From assembly GCA_020060215.1 (NCBI GenBank), contig JAGVAP010000054.1:1-64000 (forward strand): 64,000 bases of DNA. Reading direction: 5' to 3'. This DNA comes from Deltaproteobacteria bacterium. GTDB lineage: Bacteria > Desulfobacterota > DSM-4660 > Desulfatiglandales > HGW-15. Below the pieces are notes generated by a model, which did not search any database, was not told the origin of the DNA, and was given only the letters and a program-made list of their open reading frames with translations. The position numbers and the translations under genes were made by a program. Shown piece after piece: positions 7,608 through 17,133 of the stretch (positions within the stretch are counted from its first letter, which is position 1; the number at the start of each line of letters is the position of its first letter).

Positions 7608-9052
7608 ACAGGGCCCCCCGATTCTTTTCGCTTCACCAAAGAGAGAACAAACACCACCAAGCTCAAGACGATCGAGAAGACCAGCGTCTCATGGAAAGCC
7701 ATGGGTATGGATTGCCTGACCGCCTCTCCCCCTTCCGCCCCCTGCCGTATCCAGTGCGACTGATGGGCCAGCAGTCTCGATGCGAACAACGCGCCCGCAA
7801 ACGCCATTCCGATGGAAAGCCCTACCTGGCGTAAGGTCGCAAGCAACGCCGATGCCGTGCCGAGACGGTTCCGGGGGACGCTCCCCATGATCATGGAGCT
7901 GTTGGGGGTCTGAAACATGCCGATTCCGATACCGAGGAGGATCAGGACGGCAACGATGGCCGGCATGCCGGTATGGACGTCGAAAAACATCATCAGCACA
8001 AAGGCGGCCCCCATGGCCGCAGTGCCGGCGGCGGCAAAGCGCTCCGGCCCGAATCGATCCGACAAAGATCCGATGACGGGGCCGCAGATGGAGGTTGCTA
8101 CGGCGTTGACCGCCAGGACAAAACCCGCTTCCGAGGGCTCCACCCGGATCCCCTCCAGGAGGTAGAAGGGCATGATCAGGATAAAGGGCGGGGCCGCCAC
8201 AAAGTTGAAGAAAAGAGCCAGGGAGGCGACCAGGAAGGTCCTGTTCCGAAAAAGGGACAGATCGAGGAGCGGGTCCGGAGACCTCTGCTGCAGCAGCATG
8301 AAGAGGACGAGCAGGAAGACCCCGGTGCCTACCCATACCAGGGTTGCAGGAGAGAGGAGCCCCGATCTGCTCCTGCTCACCCCGTAGACCAGGCAGAAGA
8401 GTCCCAGGAAAGAGGTGACCGCTCCCATGTAGTCGAGCCTGACCGCCCGCGACGCGGGCCGGTCCTTTTTCAGAAGGAGGATGCTCAGGATCAGGGTGAG
8501 CAGGGACACGGGGGCGCGGACATAGAAGATCGAGCGCCAGTCCAGCCAGTCCAGCAGGAAACCGCCGAGTACCGGGCCTATGACAAAGCCGAGTGAGACC
8601 GAGACCCCCAGCAGCCCAATGCCCCGCCCCGTCTCCCGGAGGGGAAAGGCCTCGGTGACAATGGTCATGCCGCAGGAAACGATCATGGCCGCCCCCAACC
8701 CCTGAAAGCAGCGGAAGAAGATGAGCTGCCCCACCGTCCGGGCAAGGGAGCACGCGATCAAGGCCAACGTGAAGATCAGCATCCCGATCGAGTAGACGTT
8801 CTTCCGTCCGATCATGTCGCTGACCCTGCCGAGAATGAGCAGAGAACTCGTGCTGGCCAGGATATAGGCGACCGTGACCCACATGACCGTCGTGATTTCT
8901 TTTTCAAAGACCTGTGTGAGGGCGGGAAAGGCGATGTTCGTGATGCTGAAGTCCATCGTCGCCATGAGCGCACCCATGGCCGTGGTGATCAGGGCCTTCC
9001 ACTTGTAGCTGCCGGGCGCGGCCGGCGTCTCCAGGGGATCATGGTTCGTCAT
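7604..9052 (-). CDS. MFS transporter, EmrB/QacA (14-TM) drug:proton antiporter type
   Basis: 482 residues with about 14 hydrophobic segments. The N-terminal half carries the drug:H+ antiporter-2 signatures: MDFSITNIAFPALT in TM1, WVTVAYILASTSSLLILGRVSDMIGRKNVY (motif A region, given in part) and the antiporter motif C-like stretch GFVIGPVLGGFLLDWLDWR. Predicted to export hydrophobic compounds using the proton gradient. No HlyD/EmrA adaptor or regulator is adjacent. It lies 14 bases downstream of glnS on the same strand, so it may be read through from glnS. Confidence 0.92.
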   Translation of the reverse strand: MTNHDPLETPAAPGSYKWKALITTAMGALMATMDFSITNIAFPALTQVFEKEITTVMWVTVAYILASTSSLLILGRVSDMIGRKNVYSIGMLIFTLALIACSLARTVGQLIFFRCFQGLGAAMIVSCGMTIVTEAFPLRETGRGIGLLGVSVSLGFVIGPVLGGFLLDWLDWRSIFYVRAPVSLLTLILSILLLKKDRPASRAVRLDYMGAVTSFLGLFCLVYGVSRSRSGLLSPATLVWVGTGVFLLVLFMLLQQRSPDPLLDLSLFRNRTFLVASLALFFNFVAAPPFILIMPFYLLEGIRVEPSEAGFVLAVNAVATSICGPVIGSLSDRFGPERFAAAGTAAMGAAFVLMMFFDVHTGMPAIVAVLILLGIGIGMFQTPNSSMIMGSVPRNRLGTASALLATLRQVGLSIGMAFAGALFASRLLAHQSHWIRQGAEGGEAVRQSIPMAFHETLVFSIVLSLVVFVLSLVKRKESGGPV

Positions 9053-9066
9053 GGAAGATGGGGGGC

Positions 9067-11181
9067 TCAGGAGACCCTGTCCCCGGGAGCGAGGTCCTCG
9101 TCAAAGGTGGCGATGCCGAGCACCTTCTTTCCGGATCCTGCCAGGATCATGCCTTCCGAGAGGCCGAATTTCATCTGTCGGGGTTTGAGGTTGGCGACGA
9201 CGAGGACCCTCCTCCCCAACAGGAGACCGGGGTCGGGGTATGCGGAGCGGATGCCGGCGAAGATCTGGCGGAGACGGCCTTCTCCGATATCGACCATCAG
9301 CCTGACCAGCTTGTCCGCGCCGTCCACCAGGGAGGCCTCCCTGATCAAGCCGACACGCAGGGCCACCCTGTTGAAATCGTCGATCGTGATCTCGGGCGCC
9401 GAGGGTGCAGGTGCGGCCTTCGGCGCCGGACGCCTGGATGGTTCGGACTCGACCCTGCCGCTCTTCTGGATCTTGGCCCATTCGTCCTTCAGGGTGACCG
9501 CCCGGTTGAAGACCGGACGACCCTGCGTGGAGTCGACCGGGTCCGCGCAGAAGTACCCCATCCTCTCAAACTGGTACCATTCCCCCGGTGAAGCGTCTGC
9601 AAGTCCGGGCTCCAGCCTGGCGGTCGGGAGGACCTCGAGGGACTGCGGGTTCAGAAATGACTTGAAGTCGCCCCCCTCGGCCTCAGCGCCGGGGTCCGGA
9701 CTTGTGAAGAGGTGGCCGTAGAGTCGAACCTGGGCCTCCAGGGAATGGGGTGCGCTGACCCAGTGCAGCGTGGCCTTGACCTTGCGCCCGTCGGGCGAGT
9801 CGCCCCCACGGGTTTGCGGATCATAGGTGCAGCGAAGCTCGATCACGTTTCCTGAGGAATCCTTCCTGACGTCGATACACTTGATGAAATAACCGTATCG
9901 GAGCCTCACCTCCCTGCCCGGGGCGAGCCGGTAGAACTTCCTGGGCGGGTCCTCCAGGAAGTCCTCCCGCTCGATGTAGAGCACCTTCGAGAAGGGGACC
10001 TTTCGGGTTCCCATGGAGGGATCTTCAGGGTTGTTGACGGCATCCATCTCTTCGACCAGGTCATCCGGATAGTTCTCGATCACCACCCGCAAGGGACGAA
10101 GCACCGCCATGGCGCGGGTGGCGCGCCTGTTCAGGTCTTCACGAAGGCAGTGCTCCAGGAGGGCCATGTCGACCGTACTCTCCCGCTTGGCCACCCCGAT
10201 CCGATCGCAGAAGTTGCGGATGGCCTCAGGGGAATAGCCGCGCCTGCGAAGGCCGGAGAGGGTCGGCATTCGCGGGTCGTCCCATCCGCTGACGTACCCC
10301 CCTTCGACCAGCTCCAGGAGTCTTCGCTTGCTCATGATGGTGTGGCTGAGATTGAGGCGGGCGAACTCGATCTGCCGGGGGTGAAAGATCCCGAGTTCAT
10401 CGAGGTACCAGTCGTAGAGGGGCCTGTGATCCTCGAACTCCAGGGTGCAGATGGAATGGGTGATCCCCTCGATCGAATCCGACTGGCCGTGCGCCCAATC
10501 ATAGGTCGGGTAGATGCACCATCTTTTCCCGGTCCTGTGATGCTCGGCCCTGAGGATGCGGTACATGATAGGGTCCCGCATGTTCAGGTTGGGGGAGGCC
10601 ATGTCGATCCTGGCGCGCAGGACGCGAGAGCCGTCCGGGAATTCCCCCTTTTCCATCCTTTCAAAGAGATCGAGGTTCTCTTCCATGGACCGATCTCGGT
10701 AGGGGCTGTTGCGGCCGGGCCGGGTCAGGGTGCCTCTGTACTCCCGGATCTGGTCCGCGCTCAGGTCGCAGACATAGGCCTTGCCTTTCCGGATGAGCTG
10801 TTTGGCCCACTCGTACAGCTGCTCGAAGTAGTCCGATGCGTAGAATTCCCGCTCTCCCCAGTCGAATCCGAGCCATCGGACGTCCCTCTTGATGGACTCC
10901 ACGTACTCGATCTCTTCTTTGGCGGGATTGGTGTCGTCGAATCGCAGGTTGCATCGACCGCCGAACTCCCGGGCGATCCCGAAGTTCAGGCAGATGGACT
11001 TGGCGTGGCCGATATGAAGGTACCCGTTCGGCTCGGGGGGAAAACGGGTCTGTATCCGCTGTCGGATGCCCGTCCTGAGGTCTTCCTGGACGATGGAGCG
11101 AATGAAATCGGTGGAAGTCTTCGATCCCTTTTCGGCGGTATCCGCTTTTTCCGATTGGGACTCAACGATAGGTTTGCCCAT
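9067..11181 (-). CDS. glnS: Glutaminyl-tRNA synthetase with C-terminal EMAPII-like tRNA-binding domain
   Basis: 704 residues from ATG 11181, preferred over ATG 11211 because GGAGG precedes it. The class I synthetase body (~1-560) has the HIGH-type motif [15 protein letters not shown] and the KMSKS-type motif [10 protein letters not shown], followed by the two beta-barrel anticodon domains. Residues ~598-704 ([49 protein letters not shown]) are a Trbp111/EMAPII-like tRNA-binding domain, normally found at the end of MetRS, joined by an Ala/Pro linker. Direct charging of tRNA-Gln is expected. The E. coli enzyme is ~550 residues and lacks the extra domain. Confidence 0.96.
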   Translation of the reverse strand: MGKPIVESQSEKADTAEKGSKTSTDFIRSIVQEDLRTGIRQRIQTRFPPEPNGYLHIGHAKSICLNFGIAREFGGRCNLRFDDTNPAKEEIEYVESIKRDVRWLGFDWGEREFYASDYFEQLYEWAKQLIRKGKAYVCDLSADQIREYRGTLTRPGRNSPYRDRSMEENLDLFERMEKGEFPDGSRVLRARIDMASPNLNMRDPIMYRILRAEHHRTGKRWCIYPTYDWAHGQSDSIEGITHSICTLEFEDHRPLYDWYLDELGIFHPRQIEFARLNLSHTIMSKRRLLELVEGGYVSGWDDPRMPTLSGLRRRGYSPEAIRNFCDRIGVAKRESTVDMALLEHCLREDLNRRATRAMAVLRPLRVVIENYPDDLVEEMDAVNNPEDPSMGTRKVPFSKVLYIEREDFLEDPPRKFYRLAPGREVRLRYGYFIKCIDVRKDSSGNVIELRCTYDPQTRGGDSPDGRKVKATLHWVSAPHSLEAQVRLYGHLFTSPDPGAEAEGGDFKSFLNPQSLEVLPTARLEPGLADASPGEWYQFERMGYFCADPVDSTQGRPVFNRAVTLKDEWAKIQKSGRVESEPSRRPAPKAAPAPSAPEITIDDFNRVALRVGLIREASLVDGADKLVRLMVDIGEGRLRQIFAGIRSAYPDPGLLLGRRVLVVANLKPRQMKFGLSEGMILAGSGKKVLGIATFDEDLAPGDRVS

Positions 11182-11312
11182 GGCGCCTCCAAGTGTCTTC
11201 GAGGAATTCATTCTAGCACAATGTGTCGGGTTGTTAAGCCCATTTTCAGGTGGCCCGAAACAACCGGATGGCGGGAGAGATCATCGCGGCCTCTCCCATG
11301 CAACCGGATCGC

Positions 11313-11341
11313 TTGACACCCCGGAGGTTGCTCCATATATT
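11313..11341 (+). promoter_or_regulatory. Strong sigma70-type promoter for the CBS-flavodoxin genes
   Basis: TTGACA (11313-11318), an exact 17-base spacer, and TATATT (11336-11341). The CBS gene starts 50 bases downstream with AGGAGG in its leader. Confidence 0.75.
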
Positions 11342-11390
11342 TGGGGAACCGCATTGTTCCGGTTTTCGAACCATTTGCAGGAGGAACCTC

Positions 11391-11942
11391 ATGAAGGAAA
11401 CGGTGAAGGACATCATGGTGCCCATTGCGGAGTATGCCACAGTATCCATGGACGCGACCCTCTTTGATGCGGTTTCCGCCCTGGAAGAGGCCCAGAGGTG
11501 CTTCAGCAGCGATCGGTACAAGCACAGGGCCATCCTCGTCTATGACGGGAGCGGGAAGATCGTGGGGAAACTGAGCCAGATGGATGTGATCCGCAGTCTC
11601 GAGGCCGGGTACGACAAGATGGGGGAATTGAAGGCCGTCTCGCACAGCGGCTTCAGCCAGGACCTGATCAGGTCCATGATGAAGAAATACGATCTCTGGC
11701 AGAGCCCGCTGGAGGATATCTGCAAGAAGGCATTCCGGATCAAGGTGAAGGAGATCATGTATACCCCGGGACAGGGCGAATATGTGGATCAGGACGCCAC
11801 CCTGAACGAGGCCATCCACCAGCTGATCATGGGCCGTCACCAGTCCCTGCTGGTCACCTCCGGCAGAGATATCGTGGGCGTTCTTCGGCTTACGGACGTG
11901 TTCTGCCAGGTCACGGATATGATGAAGTCCTGCAAGGTGTGA
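11391..11942 (+). CDS. CBS-domain pair protein
   Basis: 183 residues from ATG 11391 with AGGAGG in front; the frame extends upstream but through the promoter. Two CBS motifs can be seen: residues ~5-70 (VKDIMVPIAEYATVSMDATL, then HRAILVYDGSGKIVGKLSQMD) and ~118-178 (KVKEIMYTPGQGEYVDQDAT, then HQSLLVTSGRDIVGVLRLTD). Such pairs bind adenosyl nucleotides and usually sense energy state. There is no fused enzyme or channel. A flavodoxin-like gene follows 40 bases later and probably shares the promoter. Confidence 0.88.
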   Translation: MKETVKDIMVPIAEYATVSMDATLFDAVSALEEAQRCFSSDRYKHRAILVYDGSGKIVGKLSQMDVIRSLEAGYDKMGELKAVSHSGFSQDLIRSMMKKYDLWQSPLEDICKKAFRIKVKEIMYTPGQGEYVDQDATLNEAIHQLIMGRHQSLLVTSGRDIVGVLRLTDVFCQVTDMMKSCKV

Positions 11943-11982
11943 GTGCAGACGGATTGTGGACTACCTCGAAGGAGAAAAGACG

Positions 11983-12465
11983 ATGCAGATTCTAGTCCTC
12001 TATTACTCGAAAGGCGGGAATACCAGGAAGCTGGCTGAAAAGATCGCGCAGGGAGCGGAAGAGGTGGCCGATGTCAAGGCGATTCTGAGGCACACGCGGG
12101 ATGTCAAACAGGAAGATTTCACGGATTCCTCCGCAGTGATCGCAGGCTCCCCTGTGTACTTCGGTGTGATGGCGGCGGATCTCAAGCGGGTCTTTGACGA
12201 GTTCGTCGGTGTCCGGAAGAGGATGGAAGGAAAGGTGGGTGCGGCTTTCGCCACCTCCGCGGACGCGAGCGGCGGAAAAGAGACCACCATGATGTCGATC
12301 ATCCAGGCCCTCCTCATCTACGGCATGGTGGTGGTGGGCGACCCCCTGTCCGCCACGGGCCACTACGGGGTGGCCTGCGTGGGCGCTCCGGATCAAAAGG
12401 CGGAGGAGAACGCAGTGAAGCTGGGCAGACGGGTTGCCGAACTGGCCAAGAAGCTCCACCCCTAG
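11983..12465 (+). CDS. Flavodoxin-fold NAD(P)H:quinone oxidoreductase-like protein
   Basis: 160 residues from ATG 11983, with AAGGAG about 8 bases upstream. The N-terminus MQILVLYYSKGGNTRKLAEK is the FMN phosphate-binding loop of flavodoxins; GSPVYFGVMAADLKRVFDEF and the later GDPLSATGHYGVA correspond to the isoalloxazine loops of WrbA/flavodoxin-like proteins. Likely a soluble FMN carrier or quinone reductase; the electron partner is unknown. It probably forms an operon with the CBS gene. Confidence 0.88.
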   Translation: MQILVLYYSKGGNTRKLAEKIAQGAEEVADVKAILRHTRDVKQEDFTDSSAVIAGSPVYFGVMAADLKRVFDEFVGVRKRMEGKVGAAFATSADASGGKETTMMSIIQALLIYGMVVVGDPLSATGHYGVACVGAPDQKAEENAVKLGRRVAELAKKLHP

Positions 12466-12602
12466 GAAGTTAAGAACGCTGGAACCATGGAAGATTGCAA
12501 TGACGGGTTTTGAAGAGTCGAAGCCGATTCCGGCCGCACGACGGGGCGTAATCTCGGTCCCTTGTTCCCCGGTTTTGCAGGCTGTCGGGGAGAGATAGCC
12601 GC

Positions 12603-13361
12603 ATGGATCCGCATACCCTGAAAAGACTGCTGGAGAGCGTGAAGAGGGGGGAGGTTTCCGTCGAGGATTGTGTCCAGCGGCTCCGGACCCTCCCTTTCGA
12701 GGACATCGGACTGGCCTGCGTGGATCACCATCGCTCCATCCGCCGGGGAGTGCCTGAAGTCCTGTTCGGGGAAGGGAAGGAGGTCTCCCAGATCCTGGCG
12801 ATCATGGAGAGCATGTGCGGGCAAAAGGAAAACATCATGGTGACCCGCCTCTCGGCCGACAAGGCCGGGCGCATCAGGGAAAAGTACCCGGAGTCGGTGT
12901 TTCACCGGGAGGCAAGGGTCCTGACGCTTCTGAATCGGACCGTTCCAGCCGTGGGAAGAGGGACCATCCTGATCATCAGCGCGGGGACCTCGGATATCCC
13001 GGTGGCCGAGGAGGCTGCCGTCACGGCACGATTCCTGGGAAACGAGGTGGATACCTTGTACGACGTGGGGGTCTGCGGGCTCCATCGGGTGCTACAGCAT
13101 GTGGGCAAGCTGACGAAGGCCTCGGTCCTGATCGTCGTGGCCGGCATGGAGGGCGCCCTTCCAAGCGTGGTGGGAGGCCTCGTGGACAAGCCGGTCATTG
13201 CGGTGCCCACCAGTATCGGGTACGGCGCCAGCTTCCAGGGTGTGGCAGCGCTCCTCGGGATGCTGAACTCCTGCGCTTCCGGGGTGACGGTGGTCAACAT
13301 CGACAACGGATTCGGCGCCGCTTACGCCGCGAGCCTCATCAACCGTGGCGGATCCTCCTAA
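12603..13361 (+). CDS. larB: LarB, pyridinium-3,5-biscarboxylic acid mononucleotide synthase
   Basis: 252 residues. The C-terminal ~130 residues carry the AIR-carboxylase (PurE-like) fold with ILIISAGTSDIPVAEEAAVT, DVGVCGLHRVL and VVAGMEGALPSVVGGLV, and the N-terminal ~100 residues match the LarB extension (DCVQRLRTLPFEDIG). LarB carboxylates nicotinic acid adenine dinucleotide in the first step of nickel-pincer cofactor synthesis (lactate racemase family). larC and larE are not in the window. The 3' end overlaps the convergent radical SAM gene by 23 bases. Confidence 0.9.
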   Translation: MDPHTLKRLLESVKRGEVSVEDCVQRLRTLPFEDIGLACVDHHRSIRRGVPEVLFGEGKEVSQILAIMESMCGQKENIMVTRLSADKAGRIREKYPESVFHREARVLTLLNRTVPAVGRGTILIISAGTSDIPVAEEAAVTARFLGNEVDTLYDVGVCGLHRVLQHVGKLTKASVLIVVAGMEGALPSVVGGLVDKPVIAVPTSIGYGASFQGVAALLGMLNSCASGVTVVNIDNGFGAAYAASLINRGGSS

Positions 13362-14682
13362 CCAGCGCCCTCAGTTCCGGGACCCTCGATCTCTGTCCGT
13401 CGTCCCAGCAGGGGAGGAGGGAGTTGTTGTGAAAGAGGGGCTCTGAAGCGAGGTCCAATTCGGAGCAGGCCCTCGCCTCGTCCCACAACGCGGTGTGGGG
13501 GATGGGGGAGTACTCCGCCAGGTAGGGCATGGCCCCGGCCCTTTCGGCAAAGAGAACGGTTTCCGTGACGGACCGAACACGCTGCCCGGGCAGACCCATC
13601 AGGACATAGGCCCCGATGTCGCCTCTGCCGAAACCAGCCGCCAGAAGGCTTCCCACCGCCCTTTCGAAGTCCTCCAACCGGATCTTGTTGCCTGTCCTGT
13701 GGTGCAGGGCCGTATCCGAAGTCTCGAGGCCGAGCCGGATGGTCTTGAACCCTGCCCGGAGGAGCAGCCCGGCCATGTCCGGGTCAATCTCTCCCGCGTG
13801 AAGGGCGTTGGGGGTGTGAAAGCGGATGGGGAGTCTCCTCCGTGCGATCTCCTCGAGGAAGACCGCCGCATGGGTCTCCGGAGCTGCGAGCAGCGCGTCA
13901 TCATAGAACGCAAAGTCGCATACCCCGGATCGTTCGTGCCAGAAGAGGATCTCCTCCAGGACATCGTAAGGGTCCCGCCTCTGCACGAGGGGATACAGGA
14001 CCTTGCTCGCACAATAGGAGCATCGAAAGGGGCAGCCGGTGGAGGTGAGCATGGGGGCATATTCGAGCCGGGCATAGAAATCCAGGGCGGGGTAGACCGC
14101 TCGCCCGCCTGGAGGCGATGGGGCCGAGACCCCGTATCCCTCCAGGATCTCCAAGACGGACTGCACCGCATCTCCTCCGGCCTTTGTGACCACGTGATCG
14201 GCGCCCGTCCGCTGAACGGCGTGCTCCGTGCATAATCGCGCATAGGTGCCGCCCAGGATCACCGGAACACCGGGATGGGTTTTCCTGAAGAGCCTGATCA
14301 CCTCCTGGACGCCCGGATACCAGTATGTCATCAGACAGGTGGTCAGCAGCGCCGCGGGTTGTCGGACAGCCTCGAGGGCCCGCACAAAGAGTTGAGGAGA
14401 AATGCCATATCGGCTATAAGATCTGGGAATATCCTTGAGGGGATATGGCCTGGCTGCCCGGTCCCTGAGGAATTTCCCGGTTCCGTAGGGCCCCCTTGCC
14501 GCAACCCGGCTCGAGGGCGCGCCTCCGGTTGTGCTGCTGTCCAGGCAGTCGATCAGGTGCACGCTGAAACCGATGTTCCGCAGATGGGCTGCCAGGCAGA
14601 GCAGGCCGAGCGGCCTGGACCAGAGGTCGTAGGCGGCGAAATCATAGATCCACGGGTTTACGAGAATCAGCGTGGGAGGCAT
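13339..14682 (-). CDS. B12-binding-type radical SAM protein
   Basis: 447 residues. The N-terminal ~190 residues resemble a cobalamin-binding Rossmann domain (LILVNPWIYDFAAYDLWSRP, later VPVILGGTYARLCTEHAV) but I do not see the classic DxHxxG B12 motif. The radical SAM core begins with TSTGCPFRCSYCAS, giving the CxxxCxxC cluster ligands, followed by FYDDALL, IRLGLETSD and GDIGAYVLMGLPGQ. It belongs to the broad BchE/P-methylase-like group; no substrate can be assigned. It stands alone, convergent to larB, and its upstream region holds the repeated structured element at 14784-14956. Confidence 0.85.
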   Translation of the reverse strand: MPPTLILVNPWIYDFAAYDLWSRPLGLLCLAAHLRNIGFSVHLIDCLDSSTTGGAPSSRVAARGPYGTGKFLRDRAARPYPLKDIPRSYSRYGISPQLFVRALEAVRQPAALLTTCLMTYWYPGVQEVIRLFRKTHPGVPVILGGTYARLCTEHAVQRTGADHVVTKAGGDAVQSVLEILEGYGVSAPSPPGGRAVYPALDFYARLEYAPMLTSTGCPFRCSYCASKVLYPLVQRRDPYDVLEEILFWHERSGVCDFAFYDDALLAAPETHAAVFLEEIARRRLPIRFHTPNALHAGEIDPDMAGLLLRAGFKTIRLGLETSDTALHHRTGNKIRLEDFERAVGSLLAAGFGRGDIGAYVLMGLPGQRVRSVTETVLFAERAGAMPYLAEYSPIPHTALWDEARACSELDLASEPLFHNNSLLPCWDDGQRSRVPELRALVRRIRHG

Positions 14683-14783
14683 AACCCTGACGTTTCACCA
14701 AACCTTCTTGCGTTGCCTGTGTGCTTGAGACGGCTGCTTTTTTCTGAGCAGATGCTCTATCCTTGAACCTCGATGCTGGGATA

Positions 14784-14956
14784 ATGAATACCACCAGTCA
14801 CCCGCCGGTATCAAGGAGGCCCCCCTGGAAGGGCAGGGTCCCGTACCGCCTACCCCGTCACCTTTCGGGGGAGGTCGGCCCCGGCCGCTTGCCGCCGGAG
14901 GTGGCAAGATCGATCGAACCGTGACCCCTGGTGGCTTTTTCTGCAGGAGCAAGCTC
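14784..14956. repeat. Dispersed structured element, copy A
   Basis: This stretch, read on the minus strand, aligns over ~170 bases with 27991-28165 on the plus strand (roughly three quarters of bases the same by eye, a few indels). Shared parts are a closing stem CCACCAG/CTGGTGG (14928-14935 with 14790-14797), a CTTGCC/GGCAAG hairpin with a 9-base loop, and a second G/C hairpin around CTTCCAGGGG. Copy A lies in the 464-base gap between the radical SAM gene and dtd. It could be an RNA leader, a small RNA or the remnant of a non-autonomous mobile element. A short frame ending PGRLPPEVAR-x-IE-x-stop is also shared. Confidence 0.7.
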
Positions 14957-14999
14957 ATGCCTGCGATCAACAGAAAGAACCGCAGCAGGGGCTTGCTCC
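14946..14999. repeat. Long inverted repeat beside element copy A
   Basis: GGAGCAAGC at 14946-14954 pairs with GCTTGCTCC at the right end, and an inner CCTGC/GCAGG extends the stem, giving a ~54-base hairpin. It overlaps the edge of copy A by ~10 bases. It is not followed by a T run, so it is not an obvious terminator. Confidence 0.5.
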
Positions 15000-15146
15000 A
15001 AGGAACGAGATCGTCAACCTTGGATTGAGTTCTTCGTGCGCTAGGTCCTCGTGTCCGAGGACTCTCTCTTGATAGCTGAGGTCTCTCGAAGCCCCGCGAG
15101 GGGGCACAGGGGAGGGGCGGGCGAGAAACGCTCGGAAGGAGCCCAC

Positions 15147-15596
15147 ATGAGGGCGGTCGTGCAGCGGGTGAAACAGGCCAGGGTGGAGGTGAACGGGATC
15201 ACCGTCGGGGAGATCGGCGCGGGTCTGCTGATCCTGCTGGGTGTCGGCGAGAAGGACACGGAAAAGGACTCCGATTACCTGGCCCGCAAGGTCGCTCACC
15301 TGCGCATCTTCTCGGACGAAGAGGGGCTCATGAACCGATCGGTCTCCGAGGCCGGAGGGGCAGCCCTGGTGGTCTCCCAGTTCACCCTGTGGGGGGACTG
15401 CATCAAAGGCAGGAGGCCCTCCTTTACGCGCGCAGCGCGTCCGGAAAAGGCACGGGAGCTCTACGAGCACTTCGTTTCGGTGCTCCGGTCCGAAGGTCTG
15501 CCGGTATCCACAGGCAGGTTCCAGGAGATGATGGACGTACACCTCGTCAACGACGGCCCGGTCACCCTGCTGCTGGACAGCGAGAAGTCTTTCTAG
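15147..15596 (+). CDS. dtd: D-aminoacyl-tRNA deacylase
   Basis: 149 residues from ATG 15147, with GAAGGAG upstream; an open frame before it has no family match. Full-length [20 protein letters not shown] at the N-terminus, the SQFTLWGD active-site motif, [11 protein letters not shown], and GPVTLLLDS (the Gly-cisPro pair motif) at the C-terminus. It hydrolyses D-aminoacyl and glycyl misacylated tRNAs in the cytosol. It is followed by a repeat-rich gap. Confidence 0.96.
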   Translation: MRAVVQRVKQARVEVNGITVGEIGAGLLILLGVGEKDTEKDSDYLARKVAHLRIFSDEEGLMNRSVSEAGGAALVVSQFTLWGDCIKGRRPSFTRAARPEKARELYEHFVSVLRSEGLPVSTGRFQEMMDVHLVNDGPVTLLLDSEKSF

Positions 15597-15619
15597 CGCG
15601 GTGTGGAGACCCTCCGGGG

Positions 15620-15780
15620 CAGGTCAGAGGCGATCGGGTAAGCCGGAAAAGGACCTTTGAAATGATGGAATAATGGAAGGTGGAATGATGGGGGTTGAAA
15701 AGAGTAAAAGTCAAAGCCGGAATTGAAATCATGTCTTCGGCTACCCAATACTCCACTGTTCCAATATTCCATCATTCCAT
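15620..15780. repeat. Composite intergenic repeat (37-base word plus TGGAATGA microrepeats)
   Basis: 15620-15658 (CAGGTCAGAGGCGATCGGGT then AAGCCGGAAAAGGACC) matches 22802-22840 after thiC at most positions. It is followed by an imperfect palindrome: ATGGAATAATGGAAGG-type words at 15661-15690 face CCATCATTCCATTG-type words at 15746-15780. The right arm has an 8-base period (TTCCAATA, TTCCATCA, TTCCATTG). Non-coding. Confidence 0.7.
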
Positions 15781-15786
15781 TGTCCG

Positions 15787-15933
15787 TCAGTCGAGCCCCA
15801 GCTCCTTCTCGAGGATCTCGATGCGGGCCTTCACCCGGGCAAGCTCCTCGGAATCGAAGATTCCCCTTTCGAGCCTCAGGCGGAGGGCCAGAAGCTCCAT
15901 CGCCTTGGCGTGGTTCTCGCAGTTTACATTCAT
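15787..15933 (-). CDS. Possible 48-residue helical hypothetical protein
   Basis: Only the last 48 codons of a much longer minus-strand frame look coding, because the upstream part is the antisense of the TPR gene. The peptide (MELLALRLRLERGIFD, ELARVKARIEILEKELGLD) is a plausible amphipathic helix pair. The ATG at 15933 has no clear Shine-Dalgarno site. It would be divergent from the TPR gene. I do not recognise it and it may be spurious. Confidence 0.35.
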   Translation of the reverse strand: MNVNCENHAKAMELLALRLRLERGIFDSEELARVKARIEILEKELGLD

Positions 15934-16059
15934 GGGAGGTCGGGTATACTCCAGCGAACAGAATCGATTTGCCCGGCCACGGCTGCCGGCCTGCATTCCG
16001 AATGTAACGGATTTGATCGGGATGCGCAAGGTGCCGGGGTGTGGACTTACGGAGGTACC

Positions 16060-17079
16060 ATGGGCAAGAACGTGCAAAGGAACGGACTCGTCGACCTCGC
16101 CAAAGAGGCGCGCCTGCTGATGAGAAAGGGGCGCTATCGCGAAGCGGAGGAAAGGTACTGCGCAGCGCTCGGTATCGATCCGGGCGATGTGTACAGCCTC
16201 GTCGGTCTGGGAGACGTCTGCCGGAAGTGCAGACGTTTCGAAGAGGCCCTTTCTTACTACGAGCGCGCCCTCGCGGTCGAAGAAGAGAACAAGTTCGCCC
16301 TGGCAGGGGCGGGCGATGCCTGGCGGGGGCTCAGAGAAATGGACCGTGCCCTGGAGATATGGCTGCGATACCTGGGGCTCTACCCCGGAGACTATCAGGT
16401 GATGACCAGGGTTGCCGACGTGATGAGGAAAAGGGGAGATCTCGAGGGATCGCGAAGATACTACCTCATGGCCCTGGAGCGGAACCCGCGAGATCCCTAC
16501 GCGTTGATGGGGATGGGCGAAGTCAGCGAGGAGGAAACCGACTATGGCGAGGCGCTCGCATTCTACCAAAGGGCGATCGCCGCTTCTCCGGATCCAGGCC
16601 GGGCGTCGTCCTCCGCAGCCAACGTCTTGCGCAAGATGAAGGCATATGGGGATGCGCTGCAATATTATGAGAAGGTCCTGCTGAAGAACCCCGACGACCC
16701 TTTTGCATGGCATGGGAAGGCCGATTGCCACAGGGGGCTGAGAGAATACGGCGCGGCCCTCGATTCATGGGAAAAGGCCCTCCGCTCCGGCATGGAGCCC
16801 CGGGTCGCCCTTACCAGGATGGGGGACGCATGCATGGGCCTGGGAGACCTTGCCAGGGCCGAAGATTACTACCACAGGGCCCTCGATCTCGGCTATGACC
16901 GGTATGCCCATATCGGCCTGGCCAGGGTCCGGGCCAGGAGGAATGAACCGGATGAGGCGATCAGGATCCTCACCTTTCTGGTACAAAAGGAGCCCGGCGA
17001 ACCCAGGGCGGCGGCCGAGCTGAAGAAGATCAAGGAACAGAGGCAAACCGCAGTGAACAAGGGCTCTGCCGGAGCGTAG
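16060..17079 (+). CDS. Tetratricopeptide-repeat protein
   Basis: 339 residues from ATG 16060, directly after GGAGG; earlier in-frame codons have no ribosome site. It has no signal peptide and no membrane segment. It consists of about nine TPR units (GRYREAEERYCAALGIDPGD, RRFEEALSYYERALAVEEEN and so on through AEDYYHRALDLGYD). It should be a soluble scaffold for protein-protein contacts. The DUF218 gene follows 54 bases later on the same strand. Specific role unknown. Confidence 0.9.
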   Translation: MGKNVQRNGLVDLAKEARLLMRKGRYREAEERYCAALGIDPGDVYSLVGLGDVCRKCRRFEEALSYYERALAVEEENKFALAGAGDAWRGLREMDRALEIWLRYLGLYPGDYQVMTRVADVMRKRGDLEGSRRYYLMALERNPRDPYALMGMGEVSEEETDYGEALAFYQRAIAASPDPGRASSSAANVLRKMKAYGDALQYYEKVLLKNPDDPFAWHGKADCHRGLREYGAALDSWEKALRSGMEPRVALTRMGDACMGLGDLARAEDYYHRALDLGYDRYAHIGLARVRARRNEPDEAIRILTFLVQKEPGEPRAAAELKKIKEQRQTAVNKGSAGA

Positions 17080-17133
17080 GGCCAGAAGGAAGAGAATCGT
17101 ATATCCAAAAGAGGATATTCCGAGGTGATGACG

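Noticed and set aside
14695..14970. 91-codon minus-strand frame, and its counterpart at 27979-28260 (+)
   Set aside because: Both run over the dispersed element, but the aligned frames differ by indels and stops, so the shared DNA is not kept as this protein.
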